28,897 bases of DNA from an uncultured Bacteroides sp. (GTDB lineage Bacteria > Bacteroidota > Bacteroidia > Bacteroidales > Bacteroidaceae): assembly GCA_900544075.1 (NCBI GenBank), contig UQTJ01000037.1, positions 1-28,897 on the forward strand, given 5' to 3'. Positions within the stretch are counted from its first letter, which is position 1, and each line of letters opens with the position of its first letter. The notes below the pieces were generated by a model that was not told the DNA's origin, ran no database searches, and saw only the letters and a list, made by a program, of their open reading frames with translations. This document shows positions 17,002-27,012 of the stretch, piece by piece. A program made the position numbers and the translations under genes.

Positions 17002-18933
17002 ATGAAAATGAAAAAGAAATTTGCATTATGGCTATTCACAGCTCTGCTGTTTCCTATCATCGCCACTTCATGCGACAAGGAAGAGGAGCAAAAGACTGTA
17101 CAGCCGGCAGCAGATCTTGTCATCGACAACTGTGCGGTGACACTATTGCAAGGTGACGAAATCACCGTAAGTATCACTTCCGGAAACGGAGACTACTCTG
17201 TAAAAACTTTCGACGAATCAGTAGCTACGGCGACAATCGACGGCGATAAGGTGACAATCAAGGCGACAGAAAACAGCGTCCTCAACGAAAATAACCGTGC
17301 TGAGACAACAATCTTAGTTATAGACGGACGTAAAAAGACTGCAAGGATAAAAGTGCAGGTAGCAAAACTTTGGGATTTGACAACCGACATTCCTGAAGAA
17401 GGAATTGGGTTGTTTATCGGAGAAAAGAAAACGATAGAAATACTTACCGGAAACGGGGACTACAAGATTACGATGCCAGAAGGTGCCGAACGATATATAA
17501 AGTTAGACGAACTATCTGGCCAGGTGTTTTCCGTAACAGCCATAGAAGAAACTCCACAGGGTGAACCCGTACAAATCACCATCACCGATAAAAAACAAAA
17601 GACAATTGCCATTCTGATAATTGTCAATATAGTTGACTTGACGCTGAAATCAACCGAAGCGACATTTGCGGAACCCGATGCGGAAGTACAGACCATAGAG
17701 ATAGAAAAAGGCAACGGTGGTTACACTTTCACATTCCGAACTGATGAAGGTGAGCCAACAGCAACATCGACCATCGTGGAAGCTACGGAAGAGGACAATT
17801 TCATCACTCTGAAGCCTTTAGCAAGGGGGGATGTAACAGTGATAGTAACAGATCAGAAAGGCTCTAAAGAAGAGATTGCCGTCAAAGTTAATCCTTACGA
17901 AATAAAATTAGACGGAAACCTTACGGAACTGTCCTTGGACGGCTTTGAAAGTACCAAGAAAATCAATATATCTCGCGGAAACGGCGGCTACCAATTGGCT
18001 GAACTAACGGCAGACAACTTGAAATATATAAAGTCTGCAAGTATTAATGGAGAAAACTTAACAATAGAAGCCAAATGGATGGGAGAAACTACACTGACTA
18101 TTACCGACGATGCGGGTAAGACACTGGAATTACCGGTGAAAATAAACTCTATGGCGGCAAAACTTAGCAGCGATTATTGCTTCAAGATAGGCTCTAAAGA
18201 CTTTTTTAATCAATCACCATATAACAATATGCAGCAACTTACTTTTGAAATGGTGTTCTATCCAACATATTCACGTGCCCTACAGTCTTTTATCGGTCTG
18301 GAAGGTGTATTTCTGCTCCGATGTGAAAACAATGGAGACACAGACCTTAAATTCGAGATAGCCACCAAAATTGACGGAAAAAGTGATCCACGTTTCCGTA
18401 GTCAGCAAAGAATGGGAAATGATCGCCAAAATAATGGCCAATGGTATCATATAGCTATTGTGTATGATGGGACAAAGAATAGTACAAAGGACGCTTACCA
18501 GATGTATATAAACGGAGTTAAAGAGGAATTAACGCCTGCCGAAGATTCCTATGCTGATGTAGCTCCTAATACATATCTTAACCTTTCCGAAGTAAGAGGA
18601 GACGAGGCATTGATGATTGGACGCTCAGGAAACAGCGAATACCGTCTAGGATACTGCAACGTTGCCCAGGCACGCATGTGGAAGATTGCCCGTACGGAGA
18701 AACAAATCAAAGAGGACATGTGCAAATATTATACTCCTGAAGAAGCAAGAGCAAATGAAAACTTGTTAGGTTATTGGATTCCTGGCAATGGCATAGAAAC
18801 AGGAACATTCAAGAACTATGGTTTTGCAGGAGAAGTATTGGATGCAAAAGTTTATACACAAGGGACAAACATTACAGAGACTAAGATAAAGGCAGAACAG
18901 TTTGCATCGACAGCATGCCCTCACACATATTAA
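17002..18933 (+). CDS. Surface lipoprotein with four Ig-like repeats and a LamG/concanavalin-like domain, 643 aa; candidate glycan-binding protein
   Basis: Predicted surface glycan-binding protein. The signal peptide ends at lipobox Cys24 (IIATSC), followed at once by the acidic DKEEE, like known Bacteroides surface-export signals. Four Ig-like modules each carry a GNG-[DG]-Y motif, at about residues 61, 150, 237 and 326. A LamG-type jelly roll follows from about 390 to 610, with QWYHIAIVYDGT and MYINGVKEE as hallmarks. No catalytic motif is seen. An in-frame ATG two codons later (17008) is an equally possible start. It opens the operon, 28 bases before the SusE-like gene. Its first Ig module and LamG domain are clearly related to those of the protein at 27013. 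Binding to mannan is inferred from context only. Confidence 0.85.
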   Translation: MKMKKKFALWLFTALLFPIIATSCDKEEEQKTVQPAADLVIDNCAVTLLQGDEITVSITSGNGDYSVKTFDESVATATIDGDKVTIKATENSVLNENNRAETTILVIDGRKKTARIKVQVAKLWDLTTDIPEEGIGLFIGEKKTIEILTGNGDYKITMPEGAERYIKLDELSGQVFSVTAIEETPQGEPVQITITDKKQKTIAILIIVNIVDLTLKSTEATFAEPDAEVQTIEIEKGNGGYTFTFRTDEGEPTATSTIVEATEEDNFITLKPLARGDVTVIVTDQKGSKEEIAVKVNPYEIKLDGNLTELSLDGFESTKKINISRGNGGYQLAELTADNLKYIKSASINGENLTIEAKWMGETTLTITDDAGKTLELPVKINSMAAKLSSDYCFKIGSKDFFNQSPYNNMQQLTFEMVFYPTYSRALQSFIGLEGVFLLRCENNGDTDLKFEIATKIDGKSDPRFRSQQRMGNDRQNNGQWYHIAIVYDGTKNSTKDAYQMYINGVKEELTPAEDSYADVAPNTYLNLSEVRGDEALMIGRSGNSEYRLGYCNVAQARMWKIARTEKQIKEDMCKYYTPEEARANENLLGYWIPGNGIETGTFKNYGFAGEVLDAKVYTQGTNITETKIKAEQFASTACPHTY

Positions 18934-18961
18934 AAACAAATTATAATCAAACAATAACTGT

Positions 18962-20197
18962 ATGAAAACACACAAATTTTTCAAAGTTGCCATGCTGCTT
19001 CTCCTTACAGGACTGGCAGCCTGCGACAACGAACGCAATCCCGGGTTCAACCCTAACGACTATGAACCTATCGTTGCTCCCGACCCCGTGCATACTCTTG
19101 ATGCTATGGCGAGCGGTGAACGCGTAGTGCTTTCCAGTTCGTCTCTCACGGACATCGTACTGAAATGGACTCCCACCACTGCACATGGCAATACGGTATA
19201 TCGCTACGAGGTCTTGATAGACACAATAGGTGGCGATTTCACTAACCCTGTAGAGATCTCATTATCCGACAATAATGGACTGGAACCGCAACTAACACTG
19301 TCACACTACCAAGCTAACGCAATAGGAAAACTAGCCAAGTTCCGCTGCAACACGAACGGGACTCTGCGCTGGAAAGTACGTGCTTACTGTGGGCTAGACG
19401 ATTCGATAAGTTCGCTCGAAGGCTTTTTCATAATCTTCATGATGGACGGTATAGACAACATACCTTCGGAAGACGAACCGATTTATATAACCGGTGCAGG
19501 CACGGAAGACAATGGTGACGAAACGCGGGCTCTGCAAATGTTAAGACAAGACGATGGCATTTACCAGACCTTCGTCCGGCTGAAGGCTAATCAGCCTTAC
19601 GTTTTCATGGCAAATGTTGGTGGCCAGAAATGTTATTACTACTCCGACGAAAGAGGCATATTACGCGAACGAAACGAAGGAGAAAAATATACGATGCAGG
19701 TAGATAAAGAAGGCATATACCGGATAACCATCAACATGGGCGAGCAGAGCATCTCGTACGATGAGATAGGCGATGTTTGGCTATATAACATTTCGGGCAA
19801 CTATAGGCAAGACTTTAACTACCTTGGATATGGCAAATGGGGTATAGTGAACTACACCGCACGCAAACAGACAGAAAGTTGGGCTGCAAGTGGAGAAACA
19901 CGCCACAGTTTCAAGATGATGATAAATGGTACGGAATACCGTTGGGGTAACAGAGGAAGAGATGAGGGCGCACCAAACTTGGATACTGACGATAATTATT
20001 ATAACCTTTATCTATTGGCAACAGGCACAGATGGATGGGATTACAGTTTCAGATTCTGCGACGATCTTCTACAATGGGGCGAACCAAGCAACGGTGTATA
20101 TCAAGCAACGGTAAAAACAGACATAACCCTTTATTTTAATGCGGATTTTGGCGTTTACACCCACCGTTGGGTGGCTTCTGAAACAAACGGAAACTAA
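18962..20197 (+). CDS. SusE/SusF-like surface lipoprotein, 411 aa
   Basis: Probable outer-membrane glycan-binding lipoprotein of the SusE/SusF type. The lipobox is LAAC (Cys21). Residues from about 40 to 140 look like the SusE N-terminal FnIII-like domain (VLKWTP, then a YRYEVLIDT strand and a Thr/Ser-rich region). The C-terminal part has beta-rich segments starting PIYITGAG, DDGIYQTFVRLKANQPYVF and YGKWGIVNYT, as in SusE/SusF starch-binding modules, with many exposed-type Trp and Tyr. No enzyme motif is visible. It lies 28 bases after the LamG lipoprotein and 15 bases before GH76. Family assignment is by overall pattern; ligand is inferred from the locus. Confidence 0.72.
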   Translation: MKTHKFFKVAMLLLLTGLAACDNERNPGFNPNDYEPIVAPDPVHTLDAMASGERVVLSSSSLTDIVLKWTPTTAHGNTVYRYEVLIDTIGGDFTNPVEISLSDNNGLEPQLTLSHYQANAIGKLAKFRCNTNGTLRWKVRAYCGLDDSISSLEGFFIIFMMDGIDNIPSEDEPIYITGAGTEDNGDETRALQMLRQDDGIYQTFVRLKANQPYVFMANVGGQKCYYYSDERGILRERNEGEKYTMQVDKEGIYRITINMGEQSISYDEIGDVWLYNISGNYRQDFNYLGYGKWGIVNYTARKQTESWAASGETRHSFKMMINGTEYRWGNRGRDEGAPNLDTDDNYYNLYLLATGTDGWDYSFRFCDDLLQWGEPSNGVYQATVKTDITLYFNADFGVYTHRWVASETNGN

Positions 20198-20212
20198 AAA
20201 ATACGAATAATT

Positions 20213-21601
20213 ATGAAAAGTAATATACTATCATTTTCAAAAACAATCCTATCGTTTTGCGGAGGATTTATGCTGTTAACTTCCTGCGATGACGGCAGTC
20301 TGGAAGATATTTATAAAGGAGATTCTTCAGGCGAATATGTATCAGACGTAAATTGGACGGATGCAGCCAACAAGAGTACTGAAACGTACATCAAATACTT
20401 CTTTGAGAATGCAAGCGGACGCGACACCTTTGGTGGGGAAATATACTGGGAAAAGCCCAACACCCCGAAAACAGGTGAACCGACAAGTTCTCAAGGCAGC
20501 GGTGGATGGTCGCAGGGTCATGCACTGGACATCGTGACGGACTATTATATCCGCAATGCAGGAAATGCCGAAATCCAAGCGAAGATATACAATGATGTAA
20601 TGAAACCTTTCCTGCCGGCTTTCGATGAGTGGAACAGAACCTGCGGTTATGGAGGAGCAGATTTCTGGAACAATTTCTACGATGATATGGAGTGGATGGC
20701 ATTGGCATGCCTGCGCGTATATGAACTTACTGGCGACACCGACTATTACGACGCTCTTATGAAAATGTGGGATCACATAAAAGGTGCGAAAAATGGTTAT
20801 AAAGGACAAGGAGGACTTGCGTGGAAGACCGACCTACCCGCTTCACGAATGTCGTGTTCCAACGGCCCAGGATGTCTGCTTGCAATGAAATTATACCAGC
20901 TCACTGTGAAAGAAGCCAAGGAAGGATGGGAAGCAGAAGCAGAATATTACCTGAACTTCGCAAAGGAAGTTTACACTTGGATGACAGCCTACTTATGTGA
21001 CATATCCACCGGACAAGTATATGACAACCTTGGCATTAATGATGATGGGACAGTAGGAGATCCCGACAAGGTGGCACTTTCGTACAATCAAGGAACATTT
21101 ATGGCTTCGGCTCTAGAACTTTACAATGCCACAGGAGTGGAGGATTATCTCCGTAATGCCGTTTCGTTCGCCTCATATCAGGTTAACCATAAGATGGATT
21201 CCAACTATCCTGTGTTCAGCGGTGAAGGCGGCAGCGGTGACAACCTGTTATTCCGTGGAATATTCGTCCGCTATTTCCTTGACTTACTGAAGCAGCCTAC
21301 AGGAGAAGCGTATCCCGAAAAAACAAAAAACAAGTTCATAGCCGCACTGCGCAGCTGTTCAGACGTGCTTTGGGTAAACGGGCATCCAGAAGGTTGGTAC
21401 GTGTGGGAATACGACTGGACAAAAGCACCTGAGTTCGGTAATAGAAACGACAACGAGAACCGACTGACAATATCGCTTAACGCCGAGGTACCTGGAGCTA
21501 CACTTATTGAAATCCGCGCCCGCTATGAAGACTGGGTACAGGGCAAAGAAACAGAAAAAGCGAACTGGATAGGACCGAACTTCGCAAAAGGAGCAGAATA
21601 A
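20213..21601 (+). CDS. GH76 endo-alpha-1,6-mannanase, surface lipoprotein, 462 aa
   Basis: Endo-acting mannanase expected to make the first cuts in the alpha-1,6-mannan backbone outside the cell. The signal peptide ends in the lipobox LLTSC (Cys25), followed by acidic residues (DDGSLED) that fit the Bacteroides surface-export signal. The catalytic Asp pair is NFYDDMEW (Asp157-Asp158). Other GH76 traits are the SSQGSGGWSQGHALD loop and the SCSNGPG motif, parallel to SNAPSS in the periplasmic GH76 at 7910. It is encoded in the Sus operon rather than with the other hydrolases, so it would be made in step with SusC/SusD. 15 bases separate it from the SusE-like gene. Confidence 0.94.
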   Translation: MKSNILSFSKTILSFCGGFMLLTSCDDGSLEDIYKGDSSGEYVSDVNWTDAANKSTETYIKYFFENASGRDTFGGEIYWEKPNTPKTGEPTSSQGSGGWSQGHALDIVTDYYIRNAGNAEIQAKIYNDVMKPFLPAFDEWNRTCGYGGADFWNNFYDDMEWMALACLRVYELTGDTDYYDALMKMWDHIKGAKNGYKGQGGLAWKTDLPASRMSCSNGPGCLLAMKLYQLTVKEAKEGWEAEAEYYLNFAKEVYTWMTAYLCDISTGQVYDNLGINDDGTVGDPDKVALSYNQGTFMASALELYNATGVEDYLRNAVSFASYQVNHKMDSNYPVFSGEGGSGDNLLFRGIFVRYFLDLLKQPTGEAYPEKTKNKFIAALRSCSDVLWVNGHPEGWYVWEYDWTKAPEFGNRNDNENRLTISLNAEVPGATLIEIRARYEDWVQGKETEKANWIGPNFAKGAE

Positions 21602-21612
21602 TTTTTCTTAAG

Positions 21613-21642
21613 TTTGCAAGTATCTTAGTTTTTAGTAATTTG
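21613..21642 (+). promoter_or_regulatory. Weak candidate internal promoter before SusC
   Basis: TTTG at 21613-21616 is followed after 19 bases by TAATTTG at 21636-21642, one base short of the TAnnTTTG consensus. It sits in the largest gap of the operon and could boost SusC/SusD relative to upstream genes. Confidence 0.3.
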
Positions 21643-21732
21643 ACCTTTACATAACTAATTTACAAGATGAGGTCAACCAAACTAAGCTTAAATTTACAGA
21701 CCAATATTAAAAAACTACAAAAATTAAAAAAA

Positions 21733-24700
21733 ATGATACATATAAAAAGAAATATATGTCTGATGACTGTTTCTTGTGCATTATTAGCAGGTATTCCGGC
21801 ACAGGTCATGGCCGAATGCGAAACTGTAAAGGAGATTTCACAAAGCAAGAAGGTTACAATAACCGGTGTAGTTTTGGATAAAGCTACCAACATCCCTCTT
21901 ATCGGTGTGTCCGTCATAATGAAAGGTTCAACCAATACGGGAACCGTTACAGACATAGACGGTAAATTCAGCATTAGCCTGCCATATGCTGAAGCCCCAT
22001 TGGTATTCTCATATTTGGGTTATCAACCGCAAGAAGTTATACCCGGAACTGGCAAAGAACTGAAAATATTGTTGAATGAAGATACCAAAGCCCTTCAGGA
22101 AGTTGTCGTGGTAGGTTATACAAAGCAACGTAAAGAAACGATGGTGGGTTCAGTGGCTACCATTACTACAAAAGACCTGACACAAAGCCCAACAGCAAAT
22201 ATCAACAACGCACTTGCGGGACGTTTGCCGGGTTTGATTGTAAACCAGTATGCCGGAGGTGAACCGGGAGTGGACCAAAGCGAACTGTTCATACGTGGTA
22301 AATCCACTTATGGTAACCAAGGTGCAATAGTAATAGTCGATGGTATAGAACGCGACATGAGCTATCTCGCCCCCGACGAAATAGAGACATTCACAATCCT
22401 GAAAGATGCATCGGCAACGGCGGCATACGGTATCCGTGGAGCAAACGGTGTAATTGTCATCACTACCAAACGAGGTAAAGCAGCGGAAAAGGCAACGGTT
22501 AATCTGAAGGCTTCTGTCGGCATTAACCAGCCCATAGGCTTCCCTGAATATTTAGGTTCAGCTGATTATGCTACTTTATACAACGAGGCAAAACTGAACG
22601 ACGCCAAAATGACTGGAGCCGATATCAGCAGTCTCAGCCTGTTCTCACAAGAAGCCATAGACAACTTCCGCAGGGCAAAGGGAGACAATTCTGACGGATT
22701 GGGATACAACTGGGACTACTATGATTTTGCATTCAAGCCGGGAATGCAAGAGGACATCAGCCTGTCAATAAGAGGCGGTACGGACAGGGCGCGCTACTAT
22801 GTGTTGGCTAACTACTTCTCACAAGGAGGCAACTATAAGTATTCCGACGTGAGCGAGTATGATACACAGACACGCTTCAGTCGCTACAATTTCCGTTCTA
22901 ACATAGACATAAATATCAACAAATATCTGAGTACGAAATTGGACTTAGGTGCTCGCATTACAGACCGTAATGCTCCTGGAACAACGGCAAGTCGTCTTAT
23001 GACAATCTGTGCCACACAGCCGCCTTATCTTCCAATCCTCGTTGAGGAGAACTCGCATCCGCAAAACGAGGAGTATATCCAGCAGAACCCTTACGGAATG
23101 CTGTACGGTGACAATGTTTATCGTTTCAATCTTCTTGGCGAATTGACCCGTACCGGCTACCTTAACGAGAAAAACACTTACCTGAACGGAAGCTTTGCTA
23201 TGAACCTTGACATGGGGTTCCTTACCGAAGGACTTAAAGCAGAAGTGATGTTCTCATATGATGCCTCAGAAGGACGCTGGATAAATCGCAAACTGGATAC
23301 TTACAAGGACGGCTACAGAGAATACCCGCAATATGCCACATTCATGCCGATAGAAGGCTCGGACGTATATATGGAAGGAGGACATTACACCGGAGCATAC
23401 AAGACGGGAAACAAGTACGACATAGACCAGACCATAAGCAACGGATTCAGCCACAACGCATCAGACGCACGGTCTTATTATCAAGTGCGTTTGGACTATA
23501 ACCATACTTTCTACGAAAAGCACGAAGTGACTGCAATGTTGCTTGCAAATCGCAGCCACCGCACTGTGAACAACGAATTGACTTACCGTAGCCAAGGTCT
23601 TACTGGACGCATGGCATACTACTACAACCAGAAATATCTGTTAGAGTTCAACTTCGGTTACAACGGTTCTGAAAACTTCGCTCCCGGCAAACGTTATGGT
23701 TTCTTCCCGGCAGGTTCCTTGGGATGGGTAATCTCGGAAGAGCCTTTCATGTACGACACATCATCATGGATAGACTTCCTGAAAGTGAGGGTTTCATATG
23801 GTCTTGTTGGTAGCGACAACGTAAGTAGCCGTTTTCCTTACCTCGCATTTTACGGCAGCGGTAGCGGATATGACTTCGGAAACAACTTCGGAACTAACGT
23901 AGGAGGTACGGCAGAAGGTAACTTGGCAAATGAGAACCTAACATGGGAGAAGGCAAGGAAGCTCAATGTGGGTATTGATTTCACGACATTGAACCAACGC
24001 CTGTCGCTTACAGTGGACGCTTTTCACGAATATCGCTTCGACATCATCACTGATATGAGCAGCGACGGCATTATGGCATATCCCGATATCGTAGGAAAAG
24101 ATGCGGCACTTCAGAACCTAGGGATAGTGACTAACCGTGGTGTAGACATAGAACTGAGTTGGAACGACAGAATAGGAAGAGATTTCCGTTATTACATCCG
24201 TCCTAACCTGACTTTCGCACGCAACCGTCTAAAATACAAAGCAGAAGTGGCACGCCAAAACCATTGGCGCCAAGAAACCGGGAAACGGCTGTATGAGAAC
24301 TTCGTCTATGTATTCGACCATTTCGTGGCAAACCAGGAAGAAGCAGACAGATTGAACGAAATTGGCTATCAACCTTGGGGAACACTTATCCCAGGTGATG
24401 CCGTTTACAAAGACTTGGATCGCAACGGAGTAATCGACGACGAGGACCGTACCGCAATGGGAAACCCACGAAGCCCTGAACTGATGTTCGGTATTCCATT
24501 CGGATTCCAATATAAGAACTTCGATTTCAGCGTGTTACTGCAAGGTGCCACACTGACCTCAATATTGCTAAATGGGGCAGCTGTATATGATTTTCCGCAA
24601 TTCGACCAAGACAAGATAGGTAAGGTAAAGAAAATGCACCTAGACCGCTGGACACCGGAAACGGCTGAAACCGCAAAATATCCGGCCCTGCATTATGGCA

Positions 24701-24975
24701 CACACGACAATAACAAGAACAGCAATAGCAGCCTCTTCCTGTACGATGCTTCGTACCTGCGCGTGAAAAACGTGGAAATAGGCTATAACCTTTCTCCAAA
24801 ATGGCTGCATAAACTGAACATACAAAAAGCCCGCATCTACCTGCAAGGCTTAAACTTATTTACATTCGACAAGCTGGGAGATGTGGACATTGACCCTGAA
24901 ACAAAATCAGGAGACGGTGCATCCTGGTATCCGATACAGAAAGTTTTCAATTTTGGTATAGACGTTACATTCTAA
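21733..24975 (+). CDS. SusC-like TonB-dependent outer-membrane transporter, 1080 aa
   Basis: Barrel transporter that imports mannan fragments with its SusD partner. The start at 21733 is chosen because it directly opens a normal signal peptide (MIHIKRNICLMTVSCALLAG to QVMA); an in-frame ATG at 21667 would add 22 residues before it. Then come a carboxypeptidase-regulatory-like domain (ITGVVLDKATNIPLIGVSV, TVTDIDGKFSI), the TonB-box region (LQEVVVVGY), the plug (AGRLPGLIVNQ, RGANGVIVITTKRG) and a long beta-barrel ending in a C-terminal Phe, as outer-membrane barrels do. Length is normal for SusC proteins. No separate sigma/anti-sigma transduction segment is evident. SusD follows 13 bases downstream. 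Confidence 0.95.
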   Translation: MIHIKRNICLMTVSCALLAGIPAQVMAECETVKEISQSKKVTITGVVLDKATNIPLIGVSVIMKGSTNTGTVTDIDGKFSISLPYAEAPLVFSYLGYQPQEVIPGTGKELKILLNEDTKALQEVVVVGYTKQRKETMVGSVATITTKDLTQSPTANINNALAGRLPGLIVNQYAGGEPGVDQSELFIRGKSTYGNQGAIVIVDGIERDMSYLAPDEIETFTILKDASATAAYGIRGANGVIVITTKRGKAAEKATVNLKASVGINQPIGFPEYLGSADYATLYNEAKLNDAKMTGADISSLSLFSQEAIDNFRRAKGDNSDGLGYNWDYYDFAFKPGMQEDISLSIRGGTDRARYYVLANYFSQGGNYKYSDVSEYDTQTRFSRYNFRSNIDININKYLSTKLDLGARITDRNAPGTTASRLMTICATQPPYLPILVEENSHPQNEEYIQQNPYGMLYGDNVYRFNLLGELTRTGYLNEKNTYLNGSFAMNLDMGFLTEGLKAEVMFSYDASEGRWINRKLDTYKDGYREYPQYATFMPIEGSDVYMEGGHYTGAYKTGNKYDIDQTISNGFSHNASDARSYYQVRLDYNHTFYEKHEVTAMLLANRSHRTVNNELTYRSQGLTGRMAYYYNQKYLLEFNFGYNGSENFAPGKRYGFFPAGSLGWVISEEPFMYDTSSWIDFLKVRVSYGLVGSDNVSSRFPYLAFYGSGSGYDFGNNFGTNVGGTAEGNLANENLTWEKARKLNVGIDFTTLNQRLSLTVDAFHEYRFDIITDMSSDGIMAYPDIVGKDAALQNLGIVTNRGVDIELSWNDRIGRDFRYYIRPNLTFARNRLKYKAEVARQNHWRQETGKRLYENFVYVFDHFVANQEEADRLNEIGYQPWGTLIPGDAVYKDLDRNGVIDDEDRTAMGNPRSPELMFGIPFGFQYKNFDFSVLLQGATLTSILLNGAAVYDFPQFDQDKIGKVKKMHLDRWTPETAETAKYPALHYGTHDNNKNSNSSLFLYDASYLRVKNVEIGYNLSPKWLHKLNIQKARIYLQGLNLFTFDKLGDVDIDPETKSGDGASWYPIQKVFNFGIDVTF

Positions 24976-24988
24976 AATATAAGCAAAC

Positions 24989-26920
24989 ATGAGAAAATCA
25001 TATATATTAATACATGCATTTTTATTGTCCGCAACACTGTCTATTTTTACCGCTTGCAGCGACTATCTTAACCGTGACGATGACGATAAAATAACGGAGG
25101 CTGACGCATTCTCTCGCTACGAGAAAGTGAACGGCATGGTATCGGATGTGTATGCCGCTGCCAAAAAAGCCGACCGTCCATTGGTGTTCTTCGAACATTT
25201 CAGCAACAGTGCCATTACCGACGAATGTGAAGGTACAAACGTGGAGGGAAACATCACCAACAACTTCAACAACGGTGCATGGAATCCAAACTCACTGCCC
25301 GGCAGCTGTGGGCAGTATTGGGAAAGCCTATATGAAGGAATCCGCAAAACAAACCTCATAATAGAGAACGTAGAGAAATATGACACACCTGACAACCCGC
25401 AACAGGATGGTGATTTGAGAAAACGCATCGGAGAAATGTACTTTATGCGAGGGTATTTCCACATGTTGTTAGCACGAATGTACGGCGAGATCCCGTATAT
25501 CGACAGGGTGATACACGCCGGAGACAACATGGACTTCAAAAAAGAGTCAGTACACTCAATTGTTGAAAAAATCGTGACAGATGCTCAGACAGCATTCGAA
25601 ATGGTGCCAAACAAATACATAAAGACTTCCGAAAACTTCGGACGAGTGGACCAAGGTGCATGTCTAGGACTTATCGCTTACGTGCGTTGGATAGCAGCAA
25701 CCCCACTGTGGAATGGTGCATCCGACTACGGATATACATTGAGTCGTATTTTTGAAAGCGAATATGCTTACGACGCGGACAGATGGAGAAAGGCAAAAGA
25801 TGCAGCTGAGGCTGTATTGAACTTCGAAGTTGGAGGAACAAAACGATATTCCCTTTATGAAGAACACGACGAAACTGATTTTAAAGATCCTGCCGGAGGG
25901 AACTTAAACGACAGCCGCGTTTATGCACGCCTTTGGGATATGTTCTACGATATGGACGCATTTGCAAACGAATACGTGTTCTTTATGACTAAAAGCAAAG
26001 ACCAGGCTTGGCAAGGGGATATTTATCCGCCAAGTCGCGAAGGCAGTTCGCGTCAACAACCAGTTCAGGAACAAGTAGACGAATATGAATACATAGTAGG
26101 TGATTACGGTTATCCGATATATTCGGCAGAAGCACGTAAGGGTGGTTATGATGACACAAATCCATACGCCAAAGGTACTCGTGACCCACGTTTCTATCGT
26201 GATGTCATTTATCATGGTGCGCCATACCGCAACAATAACAACGAACAGAAAACGCTGAATACTGCAACCGGATCTGACCAGATAGGGGCAACCAATGCCA
26301 CCACTACGGGATATTACCTGCGAAAATTCCAACAGGAATCATGGAATAAATCTGGTAACTTCAGTATAAATGCTCCTGCCATATGGCGCCTTCCGGAGTT
26401 CATTTACATATATGCTGAAGCTTGCAACGAACTGGGTGAAGACATTGATAAAGCATACGACTTGGTGAACGAGGTAAGAGCACGCTCTTTTATGAAGCCA
26501 ATGCCACCGACAGTAAAAACAGACCAGGACTTGATGCGCGAATACATCAAACGCGAACGACGGGTAGAACTTTTCTACGAAGGGAAACGCCCTTGGACAT
26601 GCCGACTATACCTGGAGCCTACAAGCAGAGAGGAATTATCGAAAGAAAGCATATGGAGAGCAAGCGGAAGCGACAACTCTGAAAGGACACAGAAATATTG
26701 GGCTGCAAACAACGGAGCGCTGCCACGCTGCCAAAGAATGATTAATGGTATGCGCCCTGTCCAGGATAATAACGGAAAGATTGAAATAGATGGTGTAAAA
26801 TACAGAATGGAACGTTTCTGCGTAGAAGAACGTACATTCGCCATACAACACTACTTGTTTCCAATCCGCCAAAGCGAATTGCAAAAGACACCTACCATTG
26901 AACAAAATCCTGGATGGTAA
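24989..26920 (+). CDS. SusD-like glycan-binding lipoprotein, 643 aa
   Basis: Lid subunit of the SusC/SusD importer, at the outer surface. The lipobox ends FTAC (Cys23) and is followed by SDYLNRDDDDK, which is typical of SusD/RagB proteins (a short Tyr-Leu motif, then acidic residues). The helical TPR-like core is recognisable from IGEMYFMRGYFHMLLARMYG and ACLGLIAYVRW, and the C-terminal part from IYIYAEACNELG, NEVRARS and KRERRVELFYEGKR. Slightly longer than the usual 550-600 residues. It follows SusC by 13 bases and is separated from the last gene by a gap containing a hairpin. Confidence 0.95.
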   Translation: MRKSYILIHAFLLSATLSIFTACSDYLNRDDDDKITEADAFSRYEKVNGMVSDVYAAAKKADRPLVFFEHFSNSAITDECEGTNVEGNITNNFNNGAWNPNSLPGSCGQYWESLYEGIRKTNLIIENVEKYDTPDNPQQDGDLRKRIGEMYFMRGYFHMLLARMYGEIPYIDRVIHAGDNMDFKKESVHSIVEKIVTDAQTAFEMVPNKYIKTSENFGRVDQGACLGLIAYVRWIAATPLWNGASDYGYTLSRIFESEYAYDADRWRKAKDAAEAVLNFEVGGTKRYSLYEEHDETDFKDPAGGNLNDSRVYARLWDMFYDMDAFANEYVFFMTKSKDQAWQGDIYPPSREGSSRQQPVQEQVDEYEYIVGDYGYPIYSAEARKGGYDDTNPYAKGTRDPRFYRDVIYHGAPYRNNNNEQKTLNTATGSDQIGATNATTTGYYLRKFQQESWNKSGNFSINAPAIWRLPEFIYIYAEACNELGEDIDKAYDLVNEVRARSFMKPMPPTVKTDQDLMREYIKRERRVELFYEGKRPWTCRLYLEPTSREELSKESIWRASGSDNSERTQKYWAANNGALPRCQRMINGMRPVQDNNGKIEIDGVKYRMERFCVEERTFAIQHYLFPIRQSELQKTPTIEQNPGW

Positions 26921-26927
26921 AGCGAGA

Positions 26928-26983
26928 CAGTAAGGTAAGTTTATGAGAATTAATAATTTAAAGTTCAAAAACTCACCTTACTG
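26928..26983 (+). promoter_or_regulatory. Intercistronic hairpin between SusD and the last lipoprotein gene
   Basis: CAGTAAGGTAAG (26928-26939) pairs with CTCACCTTACTG (26972-26983) with one mismatch. No T-run follows, so it looks more like an RNA-processing or stability hairpin than a terminator. Confidence 0.45.
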
Positions 26984-27012
26984 AATACGTATAACTTTAA
27001 ATAAAGAAAAAT

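Noticed and set aside
17180..18000. Repeated GNG-Y codons that at first suggested a DNA repeat array
   Set aside because: The similarity is at protein level between Ig-like modules; the DNA copies are diverged and spaced by about 260-270 bases, not a CRISPR or tandem DNA repeat.
25904..26332. Minus-strand open frame of 142 aa inside SusD
   Set aside because: Antisense to a well-supported SusD coding sequence; composition is that of a shadow frame.
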